Of a stretch of 64,000 bases of DNA, positions 1-11,480 are shown piece after piece. The DNA is taken from contig NC_045141.1 in the NCBI RefSeq assembly GCF_008831285.2, forward strand, positions 10,524,106 through 10,588,105. Reading direction: 5' to 3'. The notes under the pieces were generated by a model that was not told where the DNA came from, searched no databases, and saw only the letters and a program-made list of their open reading frames with translations. The position numbers and the translations under genes are program-made. Source of the stretch: Nymphaea colorata (Eukaryota; Streptophyta; Magnoliopsida; Nymphaeales; Nymphaeaceae). Position 1 is the first letter of the stretch; every line of letters starts with the position of its first letter.

Positions 1-2203
1 GCCATGTTCTACACCTTCAGAAGAACAAAATTCAGAAGCTAAGATGGTACAGCCAGGATAATTGATCAAACTGACCTCTGCTCTGAAGTCCTTAGGAAAC
101 CGGTCCTTAGCATCCCATAGTATATCAATTTCATCACGGTTGAGCATCAAAATATTTGACCTGATAAAAGATGTATTGAACATGACCCTGAACATCATCT
201 CTTCACGTTGCATATCCTCATCCAAGTTAATACATTCTAGGACAACATCACCTTGAACATGGCAGCGGATATCAACCTTAACTAGTTCACAGTCTTCCTG
301 CAAAACAAAAATCATCAGAGACAACATAGATTTGTGCTGAACTTCTTCTTGTTCAGCTGATCACTGCAAGCTGATTCTTATATTCATAAACCAGCTCCAT
401 TAGTTTACTTTATTTTCAATATGACAATATCAGATCCACTTCAAACTAAGGTGATAGATAGATGGCCAAAAGTGTTGACCAATGTTGTTAAAGTTGGTTT
501 TGAAATTGAACTTCTTTTCAAAAAGATTCAGGAAATCAGATGAATCAAATCAAGTTGGAACCATTTTTGAATATGTAACCATCTAGTTTTCATATTTATA
601 ATTAAAAATCAAAAGAAAAAAGAGAACTAAAAAAAAGTTCTAAAATTATTTTAAAACATTAAAAATATGACAACCAATCGAGAGATACATAAAAACGATT
701 TTCTACCAATTCTATCTGAACAGGCTGACTCTGCTCAATCTTAGTACACTGGTCTTCACATGGCAAATAGACTTGATCGCCAAAACCAAAAGAGCAGGGA
801 CAGACAAGCAAACCAAAACAAACCAAAAGAGTAAAAGTAGACACTACCTGACGATACAGCCGAAGGTTTTTTATTTTCTTTGACACTGAGAACAAAACTT
901 TGGTACTTCGATTTGTAGAGCTAAATGTGTCTTGACCATAGACACGAAATAAAGGCCTGCATCCACCTTCTCCATTGAAGTTGGGTATGTCTCTAAGAAT
1001 AACACAATCCAAAGTGAGGGCCCTATCAGCAGGAGGCCATGTTGAACCTACATTCCTCCTAGAAATGTAATTCAGATATCGTAACTGAGAAGGCAGAGGG
1101 TTCAATGGGGACAAGAGCTGCAATAGTTCTCGAGGTGCCTGCTTGTATATCATATCCAAAGTCTTCTGTTCTCCGCTGTATTGTTTCCTGTAGATCAAGA
1201 GCCCTGCCAGCATGAAAGCAAGGACAGGCCATCCTCCACGTTCGCAATGCATAAGCAACACATTATGCTGCCCCTCCAGGGACAACCAGCTTTCGCTGGA
1301 CCTCAAGAAATGGTGTATCATCTCCAAACATATCAATGGACACCCTTCATATTGCCGAGGGTAATCCATCACAATCATATCATACTCCGACAAGATGTCG
1401 ATTAGCTGGCTTCTCCTTTCACCCTCTCTGAAGTTGAAAACCATATAAAAAGAGTCAGGAAACTGCTCGCCAAGTTGCTTGACAATGCCTCCCATATAGC
1501 TTCTGTACATGTCTTCATCCAAAACATCCGTGGAGAAACAACAATCAAACACTGCATACACAGAAATGGATGACGATCACAATCAAATCGTAGCCCCACC
1601 GATGAGAAAAACACCAAATGCTTGTGAAGAAAGAGAAACCTCATTGCAACTTATTTCTCAATCAAGAAGTGTGCAGCACAAAATTTACTACCGTTGCAGC
1701 CGTTGGTACTACACCATGTATTCAATAGTTCTAGAAACCCCAGTCGTGCGCCATAATTTAGACTATTTAGTTTCCTAATTTAACCTACTTTTCTGTTAAG
1801 TGGGTGCATGACATCCCCTAGGGCGCCTACTCAGTTTTCTAATTTATTTTACTTTTCTAGGTAAGAGGGTGCAGCACATTCCTCAGGCAAGCTACAATCT
1901 TACCCAGCCGTCGTTCGGTTGAACACTGAACCACTACAAACCTGAAAAACTTTCTCGTACGAAGAAAAGGGAGGCGACAACGCAAGACCTGAAGAGACCC
2001 ATAAATTTCCGCAACACTATAACAAAATCTCGTACAAATGCAAACCCGTTTGTCACTCCACCATCTTTGGCATTCCCAGACAGCAGAAACGAAAAGAAAA
2101 AAAAAAAAAAAGGAAGAGATGTCGACATACCATAGACTCTCTCTGCAATCTCCAGAAGCCCATCAGGCGGCTTCTTGTAGAAGAACTTCCTGAACAGCGC
2201 CAT
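1..2203 (-). CDS. Class II formin with N-terminal PTEN-like domain (5' part, three exons, gene continues off left edge)
   Basis: Formins nucleate and elongate actin filaments; plant class II formins carry an N-terminal PTEN-like phosphatase plus C2 module that binds phosphoinositides, followed by FH1 and FH2. Visible here: exon 1 2203-2131 (begins MALFRKFFYKKPPDG, the standard class II start; donor gtatgt), exon 2 1551-848 (starts after tgcag; encodes VFDCCFSTDVLDED, then MVFNFREGE, VMDYPRQYEGCP and LLMHCERGGWPVLAF), exon 3 297-1 (C2 part: ELVKVDIRCHVQGDVVLEC, FRVMFNTSFIRSNILMLN). Phases agree: exon 1 ends one base into the Val codon and exon 2 ends on a complete CAG codon. Introns are 2130-1552 and 847-298. 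The would-be phosphatase loop reads HCERGGWP, without the arginine of the usual HCxxGxxR loop, so catalysis is not expected. FH1 and FH2 should lie left of the window. The family is sure; the exact orthologue is not. Confidence 0.95.
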
Positions 2204-3664
2204 TTGCTGTGAATCACGCCATCCTCTTCATCCTAAATCGATAAATCGTCCCATAAATCGAAATCACCAACCAAACCGCCGTCTTAGGTCGACTAAAACG
2301 ACGGCAAACCCATCAATCCACCAAGCCAATTTGCTCACTTACTCAATTCCTTGTAGAAACGAAGAATATCAAACGAGATTGCCAGAAAGCACGATCCAAA
2401 TTCTTGCCCTTCTCTTTCCGCGCCCGAGATTTCCACCGTAATCATTTCGCATCCTTGCTTACATTAGGCTTTGCTTCAAGACGAAGTCTGAAGATTTCTC
2501 CTCCCCGTGTCAGAAAGGTACCCAGTTTCCGGAAAGATCCGGAAACGCTTCGACCTTACCCGATATGGAGGCGCTTTCTTCTCGAGTGCCCGTAGATTGA
2601 TTGTTCCCTGGCGACAATGGATCTGACGGCGACGAACTGTCGGTTGCCGTAAATTAAGATTCAGAATTTGGTTTTGGTTCGTCACCCTCAATTACTTGTC
2701 TTGTAATCTTGTATTCAGCTCCCGTCTTAACGTGGCTACCTATCACATCTCTCTCTCTCTCTCTCCCTTTTCCGGCTTTTGTTGGCTACGTCGTCGATGA
2801 ATTGATCTCTCTTTTTCTCTCTCTAGTGCCTCTCTCCTCGTTGCCTGTTAGGTTATTAATGAGTTGATCTCTCTCACTCTCTCTCTCTTCCTTTTGCTTG
2901 ATGGTGTCATCATCGATAAAGCTGAAAAATAAAATACTTTGGTCAGACAAGAAAACGTTTTGCATATAAAGAATACGTGGAGATAGAATATATGAATTTT
3001 GCAAATATTTCTGAATTTAAAAAATTATTCAGCTACAGTTTTGTTCTAGACAACATGTTTCCTTTTCAATTAAAAATTGGTAAAGTCTCTTTTTCACGTT
3101 GATCCTTAACTTCCATTATGATTTTCAAATTCGTGCTCGCCACTTGCTTTTATTCTTTTTACGGCAATAATCAAGTACTTTACAAAATTAGTTTGGTAAT
3201 GCCTCTGGCAAATACTTGTATATCATTTTTAGTGACTGGTCAGTTTATATCTTTACTGTGCCTTTTTTTAATTGACGGAGATATTAAATTACACACGTCA
3301 CGTAAACACTAACTTGGAAGACAAAAATTATTAAATTTACAAGCGTCCATTTGTCTGTGATTTACAAGTCATAAAATCTATTTAAATAGACCTTTTTCCG
3401 AAATTGGGTCAAATAGGAAAGGGGGATTGGCTTTCCTCGAACGAAAAAGCGGACATGCTGAAACCCTTTGCAAGTTTCTTTCTGTTTTTTTTGTTTCTTT
3501 AAAATGCTGGTTTTCGCCATCTAAATACATCAAACGCACCATCAATAAAAGAGAGGGCCCCTGCTGGGGTTGGCAAGCCGATGGGAATACATGGACATTA
3601 TTCTTGTAGACGGTATCTAACTAATGGGTATCATACCCTACTCAAGTCTTGAAACAACTTATAA
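2204..3664. other. Upstream region of the formin gene, no gene seen
   Basis: This region lies 5' of the minus-strand formin start and should hold its 5' UTR and promoter. Pyrimidine-rich CT runs occur near 2745-2767, 2805-2825 and 2868-2892, and the phrase TTGATCTCTCT is repeated near 2802 and 2864, which suggests a short local duplication. No convincing TATA box or transcription start could be fixed by eye. Several short open frames here have no recognisable content. Confidence 0.5.
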
Positions 3665-3865
3665 CTCTAGAGAAGAAGCATAGCCAGAAGAAATTTTTCA
3701 TGAAGTGGGTCGAATTAAACTTTTTTAATTTTGATTAAGTTCAAAATATCATTTTTCAAAAATTTTATATAAAACAAGTGATTTTTTTTAAAATTTATAT
3801 GTCAATTAAAAAAAAAAAAGACGTGGGGTCAAGGCCCATGCAAGCCCTACCTTCCCTCCACCTCC
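3665..3865 (-). mobile_element. Decayed hAT-type miniature element (minus orientation)
   Basis: Read on the minus strand, this stretch matches the copy at 36457-36640 closely along its AT-rich body: TATATAAAATTTTTGAAA, then GATATTT, AATCAAAATT and ATGAAAAATTTCT followed by CTGGCT. The same family occurs at 22401-22595 and, with clean ends, at 23748-23945. The GGGCC-rich head lies near 3825-3850. The ends are too decayed to show a target duplication, so the boundaries are approximate. Confidence 0.6.
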
Positions 3866-6289
3866 ATTTAAAGCCAAGAGAAGGTTAGAAGGTTAGAGAG
3901 CATTAGGAGAAGGTTAGAGAGCATTGACTCTTCTTTCGACAACTCACACGCCCTCAAAAAGAAAGCAAAAATGAAGAACTTAGGAAGGTGATAAACCTGC
4001 CGGTCATGTCTCAATTGGATATGTGAATAAATGTTTAGGAGCAACGATTGGCTCATATATTTAGGCTGATAGACTATCATTACTACTGCTGAATAATGAC
4101 AACAATAATAGTGCAATTTTGCAAGATTGATTTAATTACATCTTAAACGTAAAAAGTTTATTTTATTCCTTATTCTAAATGCACCAATGATATATTGTCC
4201 TACATTTTACACATTTCTTGTAAATGTTTATTTAGAAGAGATTTATAACCTATAAAAATATATACATGTTTGTCAAGTTTTTTTTTTAACTTATAAAATC
4301 GTACTCTCTTCAATGAACTTATTGAAGGGTGATTTGTAGGATGCGAAGATCAGGATCACAGTTTTGAGCCTTCTCAAACTGGGATGAAACTATTTTTATC
4401 TTAAGTCTCCACATTAGTTGTTCAATATATCAAATTGAAATTTATAGCATGTTCCTATCCGTGTTTAGCAAAATGTAACTATAAAGGCGTAGTCTATATG
4501 ATTGATCTACTAACCAACCATCACAATAAAAATACTAATAAACTATTTCATACATTTGCCCCAAAAATTGGGGTACATACATAGATTATAAATGTTATAT
4601 TGTGTTCTACTTCTTTAGGGCAGATACATTGTATTTTAGAATATGAAACAATCTTTGGAACAAGTACATGAAACAATTTGTTATTGTTTCAATTGTCAAG
4701 TAGCTCATAAGGGGTTGTGACAATCAAAACAGTTTGCTATGTTTTGTGAATCTGCCTCAAATATTAAAGTTGATTTATAAAATACTATATTATAATGTTT
4801 TATAAATTTGTTTTAATTTTTGAATAAATTCATGAAATAGTAACATAATATCATTGTGTCAAATAACTATTTAAGAATAAACTTTTTTTATTTTTGATGC
4901 ATTAAGTGAAAACAGTTATTTATTTATTTATATCAATCTTGCTTATATACTAACGAAGATGTTTGGATAGCCGAATTGACAGAAGTGACATTGAAAAGAC
5001 GGAAAAGAAGCACCCTACGAAGTGCGAACTGAGGGTCCTGGTCAAGGGCCAACATGCTGCCTTGTAAGAGGGCTGTTCACAAAAGTCAATTCACTACGAG
5101 ATATATACATTTACTTAGAATTTGTGGAACATAAGCAGTGGTAATAATGATCGCCAGTTGGCCAATCAGTTTGATTGTTTCAACCATATTTATTGTATGT
5201 AACAAATTAAAAAAGTATAGAGGAGCTGGAAAGTTTGATTTTACGTAGTAGTTTTTTTTATGTGGCAAATTAGCAAATCGTAAATAATTTTTTAATAAGT
5301 TTACAAGCTAATATATGTTTATGTTTAAGCGAGTATGTGTATAAAAGAGAAAGAGAGTATTCTAAGTATAAAAGAGAGAGAGAGTATTCTAACTTTGTAA
5401 AATGTGCCACCAATTTCTGTCATTTGATTGTGTTTTTTAGTATTTACAAATTAATTTTTAAAAATAAACTGTAAAGATATGTAGAATGCTTGAAAAGAGA
5501 AATAAAAAGCCATCAAAATTTGGTAGTTAGATTGTATATTATAAACCGGCGGGCAAGCTAAGATTGTCAAACATTTAAAAATCTGATCTACACATCGTGT
5601 TTCCATGATTTTTTAACGTATAGTTTTTAGACCTTCTATATTCATCTTCATGGTCGAACTTGGTACACGCATGTTGTTGTTTATGTTTTATGTACTCACT
5701 ATTTTAATTGTAAGATCTTAATAAACAAGAATTAGTCAATTAGATTGTAACAATTCTCAAATAAATTATTTGCTTTCTTTGCATTGTTCATAGCTAGATG
5801 ATAACTAAGTCACAATTAAATAATAAACAAATTAATTTAGATCAAGTGAAACAACTAAATAATAAATGAGTACATGACAATTTTGTGTCACGCAATGGCA
5901 CTAGGGTCCCACATAACTTGAACTTCTAGTATAACTAGAAGTACAGCACTTTAAATGGAAGTTCACAACCTCATATACTATATAACTACATTTGATTTGA
6001 GATAGTTGCAGAATTAAAGTAGAAGATGGAGGTTTAGTTGGCAAAAGCCCAGCTTAATACTATTTAAAACAAAATATAAGTTCACTAGTCGTAACACCAG
6101 GCATTAACATGTGTCCTTAGAATATTCCCTATATTTTAAGTATTCATCTACCATGATGGATAATATGTTGTAACTAAGACATGTCATTTAATAAGATATT
6201 GAATAAATTTTTTGATTGCAAAAAGAACGGCAGTGTATGAAATGCACCACATTTTGCATATTAAGTGCACACGTTTATCCATGCTTTAT
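3866..6289. other. AT-rich intergenic DNA, no gene seen
   Basis: No coding potential is recognised. The only structure noted is a short tandem duplication at about 5336-5393, where a unit containing AGTATAAAAGAGA and AGAGAGTATTCTAA is present twice. A slightly GC-richer stretch at 4975-5085 has no recognisable content. Confidence 0.5.
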
Positions 6290-6870
6290 TAGTTAAGTTA
6301 AAATCCATGTTTATGTTGGTTTAGATGTGAAGAGACTTTGGCTTCACTAGATTTGGAGATAAATTGAGGAGTTTAGTACGATTACAATGCACTAAAGTGA
6401 ATTTCTGAAGCTTTAGAATCCACAACAACCTTGACGTGGTACCCAACTCTACACCCAAATCCAAGCCCAAGGAAAAGCATTTGAAAATCCTAAAAAGGCT
6501 TTTCTTCTATCAATTGGCACCACTTTCATCTGGAATTAGGATAGAATTAGTGTTAGTGATTGAAGTAGTTTCTTGCATAAACTTATGTACTTTATTTAAC
6601 GTATGTCAGGTTTTTGTTATAAATAGCCGGGGAGGGGCTTGCATCCATCTTCATGTTTGAGGAGAAAGTCCCTCGTCAGTGCCATCATATGTAGCTCTCT
6701 TTAGTAAGCGTTGTATAGTGTTTTGTTTCTTCTTCTTTAAATTTCTTTTTCTTCTTGTTTTTCTCTATTCTCTTCTTTGTTATTATGGTTGTTAGTGAAT
6801 GAATTTGAGCAAGTTTGTGGCATATATATAACTCAGATTCAACAGCACCCTCTACCATCGCAAGGAGCTG
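6290..6870 (+). repeat. LTR-like promoter block (possible solo LTR)
   Basis: A TATAAATAG box near 6619-6627 is followed by a GC-richer segment and then a long TTCTTCTTTAAATTTC pyrimidine tract, an arrangement common in the R-U5 half of plant LTRs. No matching second copy, target duplication or primer binding site was found in the window, so this is only a suggestion; it could also be an unannotated promoter. Confidence 0.3.
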
Positions 6871-6989
6871 ACCGTGCTCTTTGTTCTCTAATGTTCTTCA
6901 TTATTCTCTTCCATCATTAGTTCCCCCTATCCACAACTGATCTTGGACAATGCAACAACCAGCATCACGGTTGTCCTCTCTGCAAATCA

Positions 6990-7490
6990 GAATCGGAAAC
7001 TCGACTCCATCTCTTCTTCCGCTGTACATGGCGTGGGGAAATTGTTGCGCCTCTTGCCAAGATCTAAATTAAATAAGAAAGAAAAAAGAGGTTGGGCAGG
7101 AAAGAAAGAGTCTGCTGGGTCTTTCTTTGTAAAGAAATGCCAGTCAACCCGAGGAGCTGCTTGCGCCGGAATGATGAGTGCCATCTGTTGGATAGACTGC
7201 CGGAAGGGGGTGCAGAGGGTGAAAGAATCTCTATCCCGGTTCCGACCGTGAAAGCGGATTCAGGAGCTTGTCCTTTTGTCTCTTATTAAAAGAAGCGGCT
7301 GGGAAGTGGGAAGTCCAGGTTAGGTAGGTATGGTAAGGGCCAGTCTCGTGTTTGAGGAAGCAGTAGAAAGGGAACCTGCTTTTGGAACTAAAAAGGCTCT
7401 TGTTCACTTGTCAGTTAAGCCGCCATTAAGATAAAGCCTTCCCGACCCTACTTGCATTAGGTGGTTGCATGTATCCGTTTGTTTCTTCTC
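6990..7490. other. Putative nuclear insertion of mitochondrial DNA (NUMT)
   Basis: Base composition changes abruptly from AT-rich flanks to a balanced, GC-richer text with phrases typical of plant mitochondrial intergenic DNA (AAGAAGCGGCTGGGAAGTGG, GCCTTCCCGACCCTAC, GAAAGCGGATTCAGGAGCTT). Overlapping open frames on both strands look incidental. A second piece of similar style lies at about 7618-7735 (GAAGAGCCCGCC). No mitochondrial gene was recognised, so this rests on composition and style. Confidence 0.4.
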
Positions 7491-7739
7491 TTTCTCAAGC
7501 GGATATTTATGTTTTGTTTCACAAAATCCTAGCAATATTACATGTTGGATCAGACCTTTAATTTTATCTTGATTTTACATGTTTTAGCTAGCTTTTGAAC
7601 TATCATAAAAGATAGAATGAAGAGCCCGCCCCAAAGGGTGAAAGAAGTTCCTCACCACCTAGCTACCAACCCTCGGCTGATTGTTGCTCACAACAAAGTG
7701 TAGGAAAGATTTGACTTTTCTTTTCCTACAGTATTTGGT

Positions 7740-7889
7740 TGTTTTTCTCCCACTTAGCTCTATTTTACATGAAATCTATTGCATATTTTCTTATCAACAA
7801 AACAATGTTAAGATAGGTTTTGAGCAATTAAAACATCGATGAATGCATGCCAAATTATATTAAATTATCATGCATTTTATGCATCATCA
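7740..7889 (-). repeat. Downstream (3') LTR of the small LTR element
   Basis: Direct repeat partner of 10925-11075. On the plus strand it starts TGTTTTTCTCCC and ends GCATCATCA. The adjacent interior sequence ACTTCCCCATGCTTAG is the complement of a polypurine tract. Confidence 0.7.
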
Positions 7890-9179
7890 AACTTCCCCAT
7901 GCTTAGACATTGCTTGTCCTTGAGCAAGAAGAAAAGAAAGACAGCAACAGCAAACTACTGCAAAAAGATAAACTAAATGCAAAGAACCTAATGTGCCACT
8001 CAAATAGTCTAACTCACTTTCGTGGGAACCACAGTTGCATTTAGCTTATGTAACAAGCCCTTTATACCCCAGTGGGTGAGTATGGTCTTGGGTTTCCAGC
8101 AATGTTACCCCTTGTCATCATTCATTATTTCAAAAATCATCAGGCATATAGAAAAATTCAATTTCAGCAAAACTACTTCATGCACATGTAAAAACAATCT
8201 ACGGCACTACGGTAAGAACTTTTCAAAATCATAACTTGTACCCTTCACCTTAATCAACTTTTCAAAATCAATCTTCACCTTGAATTACCTTGGTAGGCTA
8301 CTACGAGGTTCTAATTCGCTGGTTGTGTGTAGGATTGTCATCAACAATGTTGTTCCCATCAGACGTCCAGGTCCTTGTAGCAAGCTTTCGGCTGGTAACT
8401 TGTAAACCAGTTGACCTTAGGATATCATGTGTAAAACACCTCTTGGTCTTACTTGCTCAACCCTAGAAGGCTTTGAGACACGACACAACTCATACAAATA
8501 TGCATATTCATTCTCTTTATATTTGAGGCAGTAGATGTGTCACCTCAACCTCATTTTTCTATTCAAGGATATGGACAGCGAAACAACTGCACTCCCCCAA
8601 ACTCATACCTTTAACCATACTCTTTTTTCCTTTATACATGACTTTTTTATGTGGGGAATATAAGAGGTGATTTTCAATGAGAATCAAAGAATCATATATT
8701 TTCATTTCTTTAAATTTCATGTAAACAACACTTCTTTCAAAGCAATTAAAAAATTTACATGGGGCTTAAAATTCTTAAGACATGCCGAATTCATAGCTAA
8801 CAATCTATATCAAGTCAAGAATCAATTTTTAGATAGTCTAAATCATGTGATTTGGGTGCCACCCCTTCCCCAAGCTTAGAATGTTGCTATCCCCAACTAT
8901 GCCTTCCCCACGCTTATGACTTCACAATAAATAGAAGGAAATGTTGACAAACACAAGAAAATATTGGAAGAAGGTATGACACAACCTGATTTAGTGAAGT
9001 TTTCTTTAAAATTCTCTGCTTGAAAATCCTTGAATAAGTAGCTCAATCCTCTAACAAGTATTTGCTTTGTAAAAAATAAAATACTGAATGCACGACCTAT
9101 TTTACAAAAAAATAAAGAAATCAAAACAAAGGTAGCAAATAATCTAATTAAGGCGTTACATATGACCAAAAAAATCAAC

Positions 9180-9890
9180 TTAGTTCTGGAAATATCAGCC
9201 CATGGCCAGCCTACTCTGGCCTACTACTCCCTAGAAAGCTCCTCATGGCTCTCCCTCTGCGGCAAAACTCCCTTCTCCATGCTTATTCCTCTACCTATAG
9301 GGTTTTGCTCTGGTTGGTTGGGAAAAATTCCCTCTACCACTTGCTTTAAAACCTATGCAATTTGTCCCACCTGAGTCTTAAGTTTAGAAATAGCTTGGAT
9401 GTGGGAGTTGAGCACCTCATCATATTTTTGTCATGCAGTATTGTTGTACACTTTCATGTCTTCTATGGCTTTCAATAACCACTTCTCAATAGAGGACTGT
9501 TGCTACTCTGCTGGTGTTGCTGAATAATATGAAGATGAGAAGGCGATCAGTCATTTTGTTGAAGGAAATACAATTTCCAAAAGTTCTGATTGGGATTTGG
9601 GGTCTATATTGTGGATAGGATAGTCCAGGAGAAGGCTGTTGGGGAGGACACCAAGAGAAATTGGGGTGATTCCTCCAAACTGGATTATATGTATATGAAT
9701 ATGGGTCATTCTGATGTTTGGAGAATTACAGAGTGACCTGAACTTGTTCGGCAACAAGTTCAGGCAACTATGGTGCCGAAGGGCATTCAATGATGGCATG
9801 CGCAGGGCTAGAGTACATGGAACATATAGGTGAAGGCTGATAGGAAGAGATAGCATGAAACTAATCCAACTTTTGTGATAACATGCCAAT
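9180..9890 (-). pseudogene. Broken gag of Athila/Tat type
   Basis: On the minus strand, in shifting frames, the sequence encodes NDPYSYTYNPVWRNHPNFSW (about 9710-9640), the well-known gag segment of plant Athila/Tat elements. Further on it encodes KLKTQVGQIA, a stop, then VLKQVVEGIFPNQPEQNP (about 9395-9300), matching the conserved gag motif of the form LETQIGQLA followed by a LPSQPEQNP-like run. Stops and frameshifts interrupt it throughout, so it is not functional. It gives the small-LTR element its lineage. Confidence 0.7.
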
Positions 9891-10906
9891 CTTGGAATTA
9901 GTTAAGTTGAAAAGATTAGCTTCAAGCACCCTTCTCTTCTTTTGGATATTCTACACACCCCTCTCAGCATGAGGTGAAGATATGCAATGAAGAGATTTTT
10001 TTTGCAAGTATATTAAATAATCTTCATACCTCTTCCTCTCTCTTCAACAAAAACAACCCACCACAAGAAGAATCATTCATCTATTTGTTAATCAATACTC
10101 TCTCTCTCTCTCTCTCTCTCCTCCCCCCTCCCCCCCAGTATAAGAGTGCAGGAACTTAAAATGAAATTCCACATTCTGATTTTCAACTAATGTTCTGGCG
10201 TGCAGACGGGTTAACTAAATAAAACACCTGTACTTTCAAGAAACTAATGCAGTCCAACAAAAGAAAAAAAAAAACTCCAATGACATCTAAGAGGACTGTG
10301 ACTAGACTGACCAAAACAGAAATCAAATAGAAAATTATGAGCACATGATTAGAGATCCACCATTGTCTAGGTTAGAAGTACAGAAGGAAATATCAGATTT
10401 TTATTACAAGAAAATTGCTACGTTACATTATGATACATCGATACAAAATCTATTGCAAGCAAGCTATATTATCCTAAGTCAAAAATCTGAAAATGCTGCC
10501 ATATAATTCCAAGAAAATTAATTGACTACAAGTTGGAGAAAAACCAACGCTTGTTGCCACAGCATAGGTTGTTAGCAAAAATCTTGACCTAAAACCCATC
10601 CATGCTATAAAAATACCAGCCTAAAGCTAGTAAATTGAATATTAAAATAAAAGAAATTGTGCTGAAAATGGTGTAAATATAGAAATAAAAAAGATATTGA
10701 AAGACATGACACTAAACCCTAAAACAAAAGGTAAGAAAAAGAACACCTACCGGTTTGGTGCTTTGACGAAAGGGGGGAAGACATGATGTGCAGTTTGAAG
10801 TTCTTGATTCTTTAGTACGTATGCTTCTAGTTCTTGGTTCAATGCTTGGATCCAGATTAAAATCTATTTGACTTATTGAATTTGGTACCAGATCTCTTGC
10901 AGTGCT

Positions 10907-10920
10907 GCTCTGATGCACCA
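10907..10920 (-). other. Primer binding site of the small LTR element
   Basis: Minus-strand TGGTGCATCAGAGC lies four bases inside the upstream LTR and resembles the initiator methionine tRNA site TGGTATCAGAGC with a two-base expansion. Confidence 0.55.
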
Positions 10921-10924
10921 AATA

Positions 10925-11075
10925 TGTGATATTTCTCCCAATTTCACTCTATTTTACATCAAATTTATAGTATAATCTCTTACCAGTAAGAACAATGTTA
11001 ACATAGGTACTTCGCAATTAAAACATGGATGAATGCATGCTAAATTATATTAAATTATGATGCATTTTATCATCA
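10925..11075 (-). repeat. Upstream (5') LTR of the small LTR element
   Basis: Direct repeat partner of 7740-7889. On the minus strand it begins TGATGATAAAATGCATC and ends ATATCACA. Its length of about 150 bp is very short for an element carrying a gag remnant. Confidence 0.7.
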
Positions 11076-11480
11076 GCTACTGAATCAAAGGCATTGGAAG
11101 CAAACTCTATGTGGACCTTGAGCATCAAGAAAAAAAAGTCATCGGCTGCAAATGGGTATTGAAAATCAAATATAAGGTTGATGGCTTTATTGAAAGACCC
11201 ACTTTGTCAGCAAAGTTTGTACTCAAAATAGAAGGCAATGATTATATAAAAACTTTTGCAACTACAGTCAAAATTTCTATCATTTATTATAATTTAGCCG
11301 TAGCAATCCAAGAATGGTATCTTTTCTAATTTCAAACCTTTTTTCACAGGAATTTCAAAGAAGAAGTCTACAAGAATTTTCTTTTCACACAATATGAGGT
11401 TAACAATACATGTTGATTCAAGAAATCAATATATGTTCTCAAACTGGCATAAGCGGCAAAGGTCTTTCGCAAATGGTTCT
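11076..11480 (+). pseudogene. Ty1/copia reverse transcriptase fragment
   Basis: The plus strand encodes KVIGCKWVLKIKYKVDGFIE, the start of the copia reverse transcriptase, preceded one frame over by ALEANSMWTL. Further on are NDYIKTFATTVKISIIY, equivalent to the DYxETFAPVAK region, and KKSIYVLKLA, equivalent to KKSLYGLKQA. Frameshifts and stops break it. It starts exactly at the right edge of the small LTR element, which may have inserted into it. Confidence 0.75.

Larger units (their letters stand above)
7740..11075 (-). mobile_element. Non-autonomous LTR element with about 150-bp LTRs and decayed Athila/Tat-type gag
   Basis: Two direct repeats of about 150 bp (7740-7889 and 10925-11075) share GATGAATGCATGC, AAATTATATTAAATTAT and ATGCATTTTAT, and begin TG and end CA on the minus strand. 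Next to the upstream LTR, on the minus strand, is TGGTGCATCAGAGC (10920-10907), which resembles the initiator-Met primer site TGGTATCAGAGC. Next to the downstream LTR is a purine-rich GCATGGGGAAGTT, the usual polypurine position. The interior holds a broken gag but no pol was recognised. The LTRs differ at many positions, so the insertion is old. No target duplication is visible. It abuts a copia fragment at its right edge. Confidence 0.7.

Noticed and set aside
4326-4400. Possible SINE B box near TTTTGAGCCTTCTC
   Set aside because: No matching A box at the right distance.
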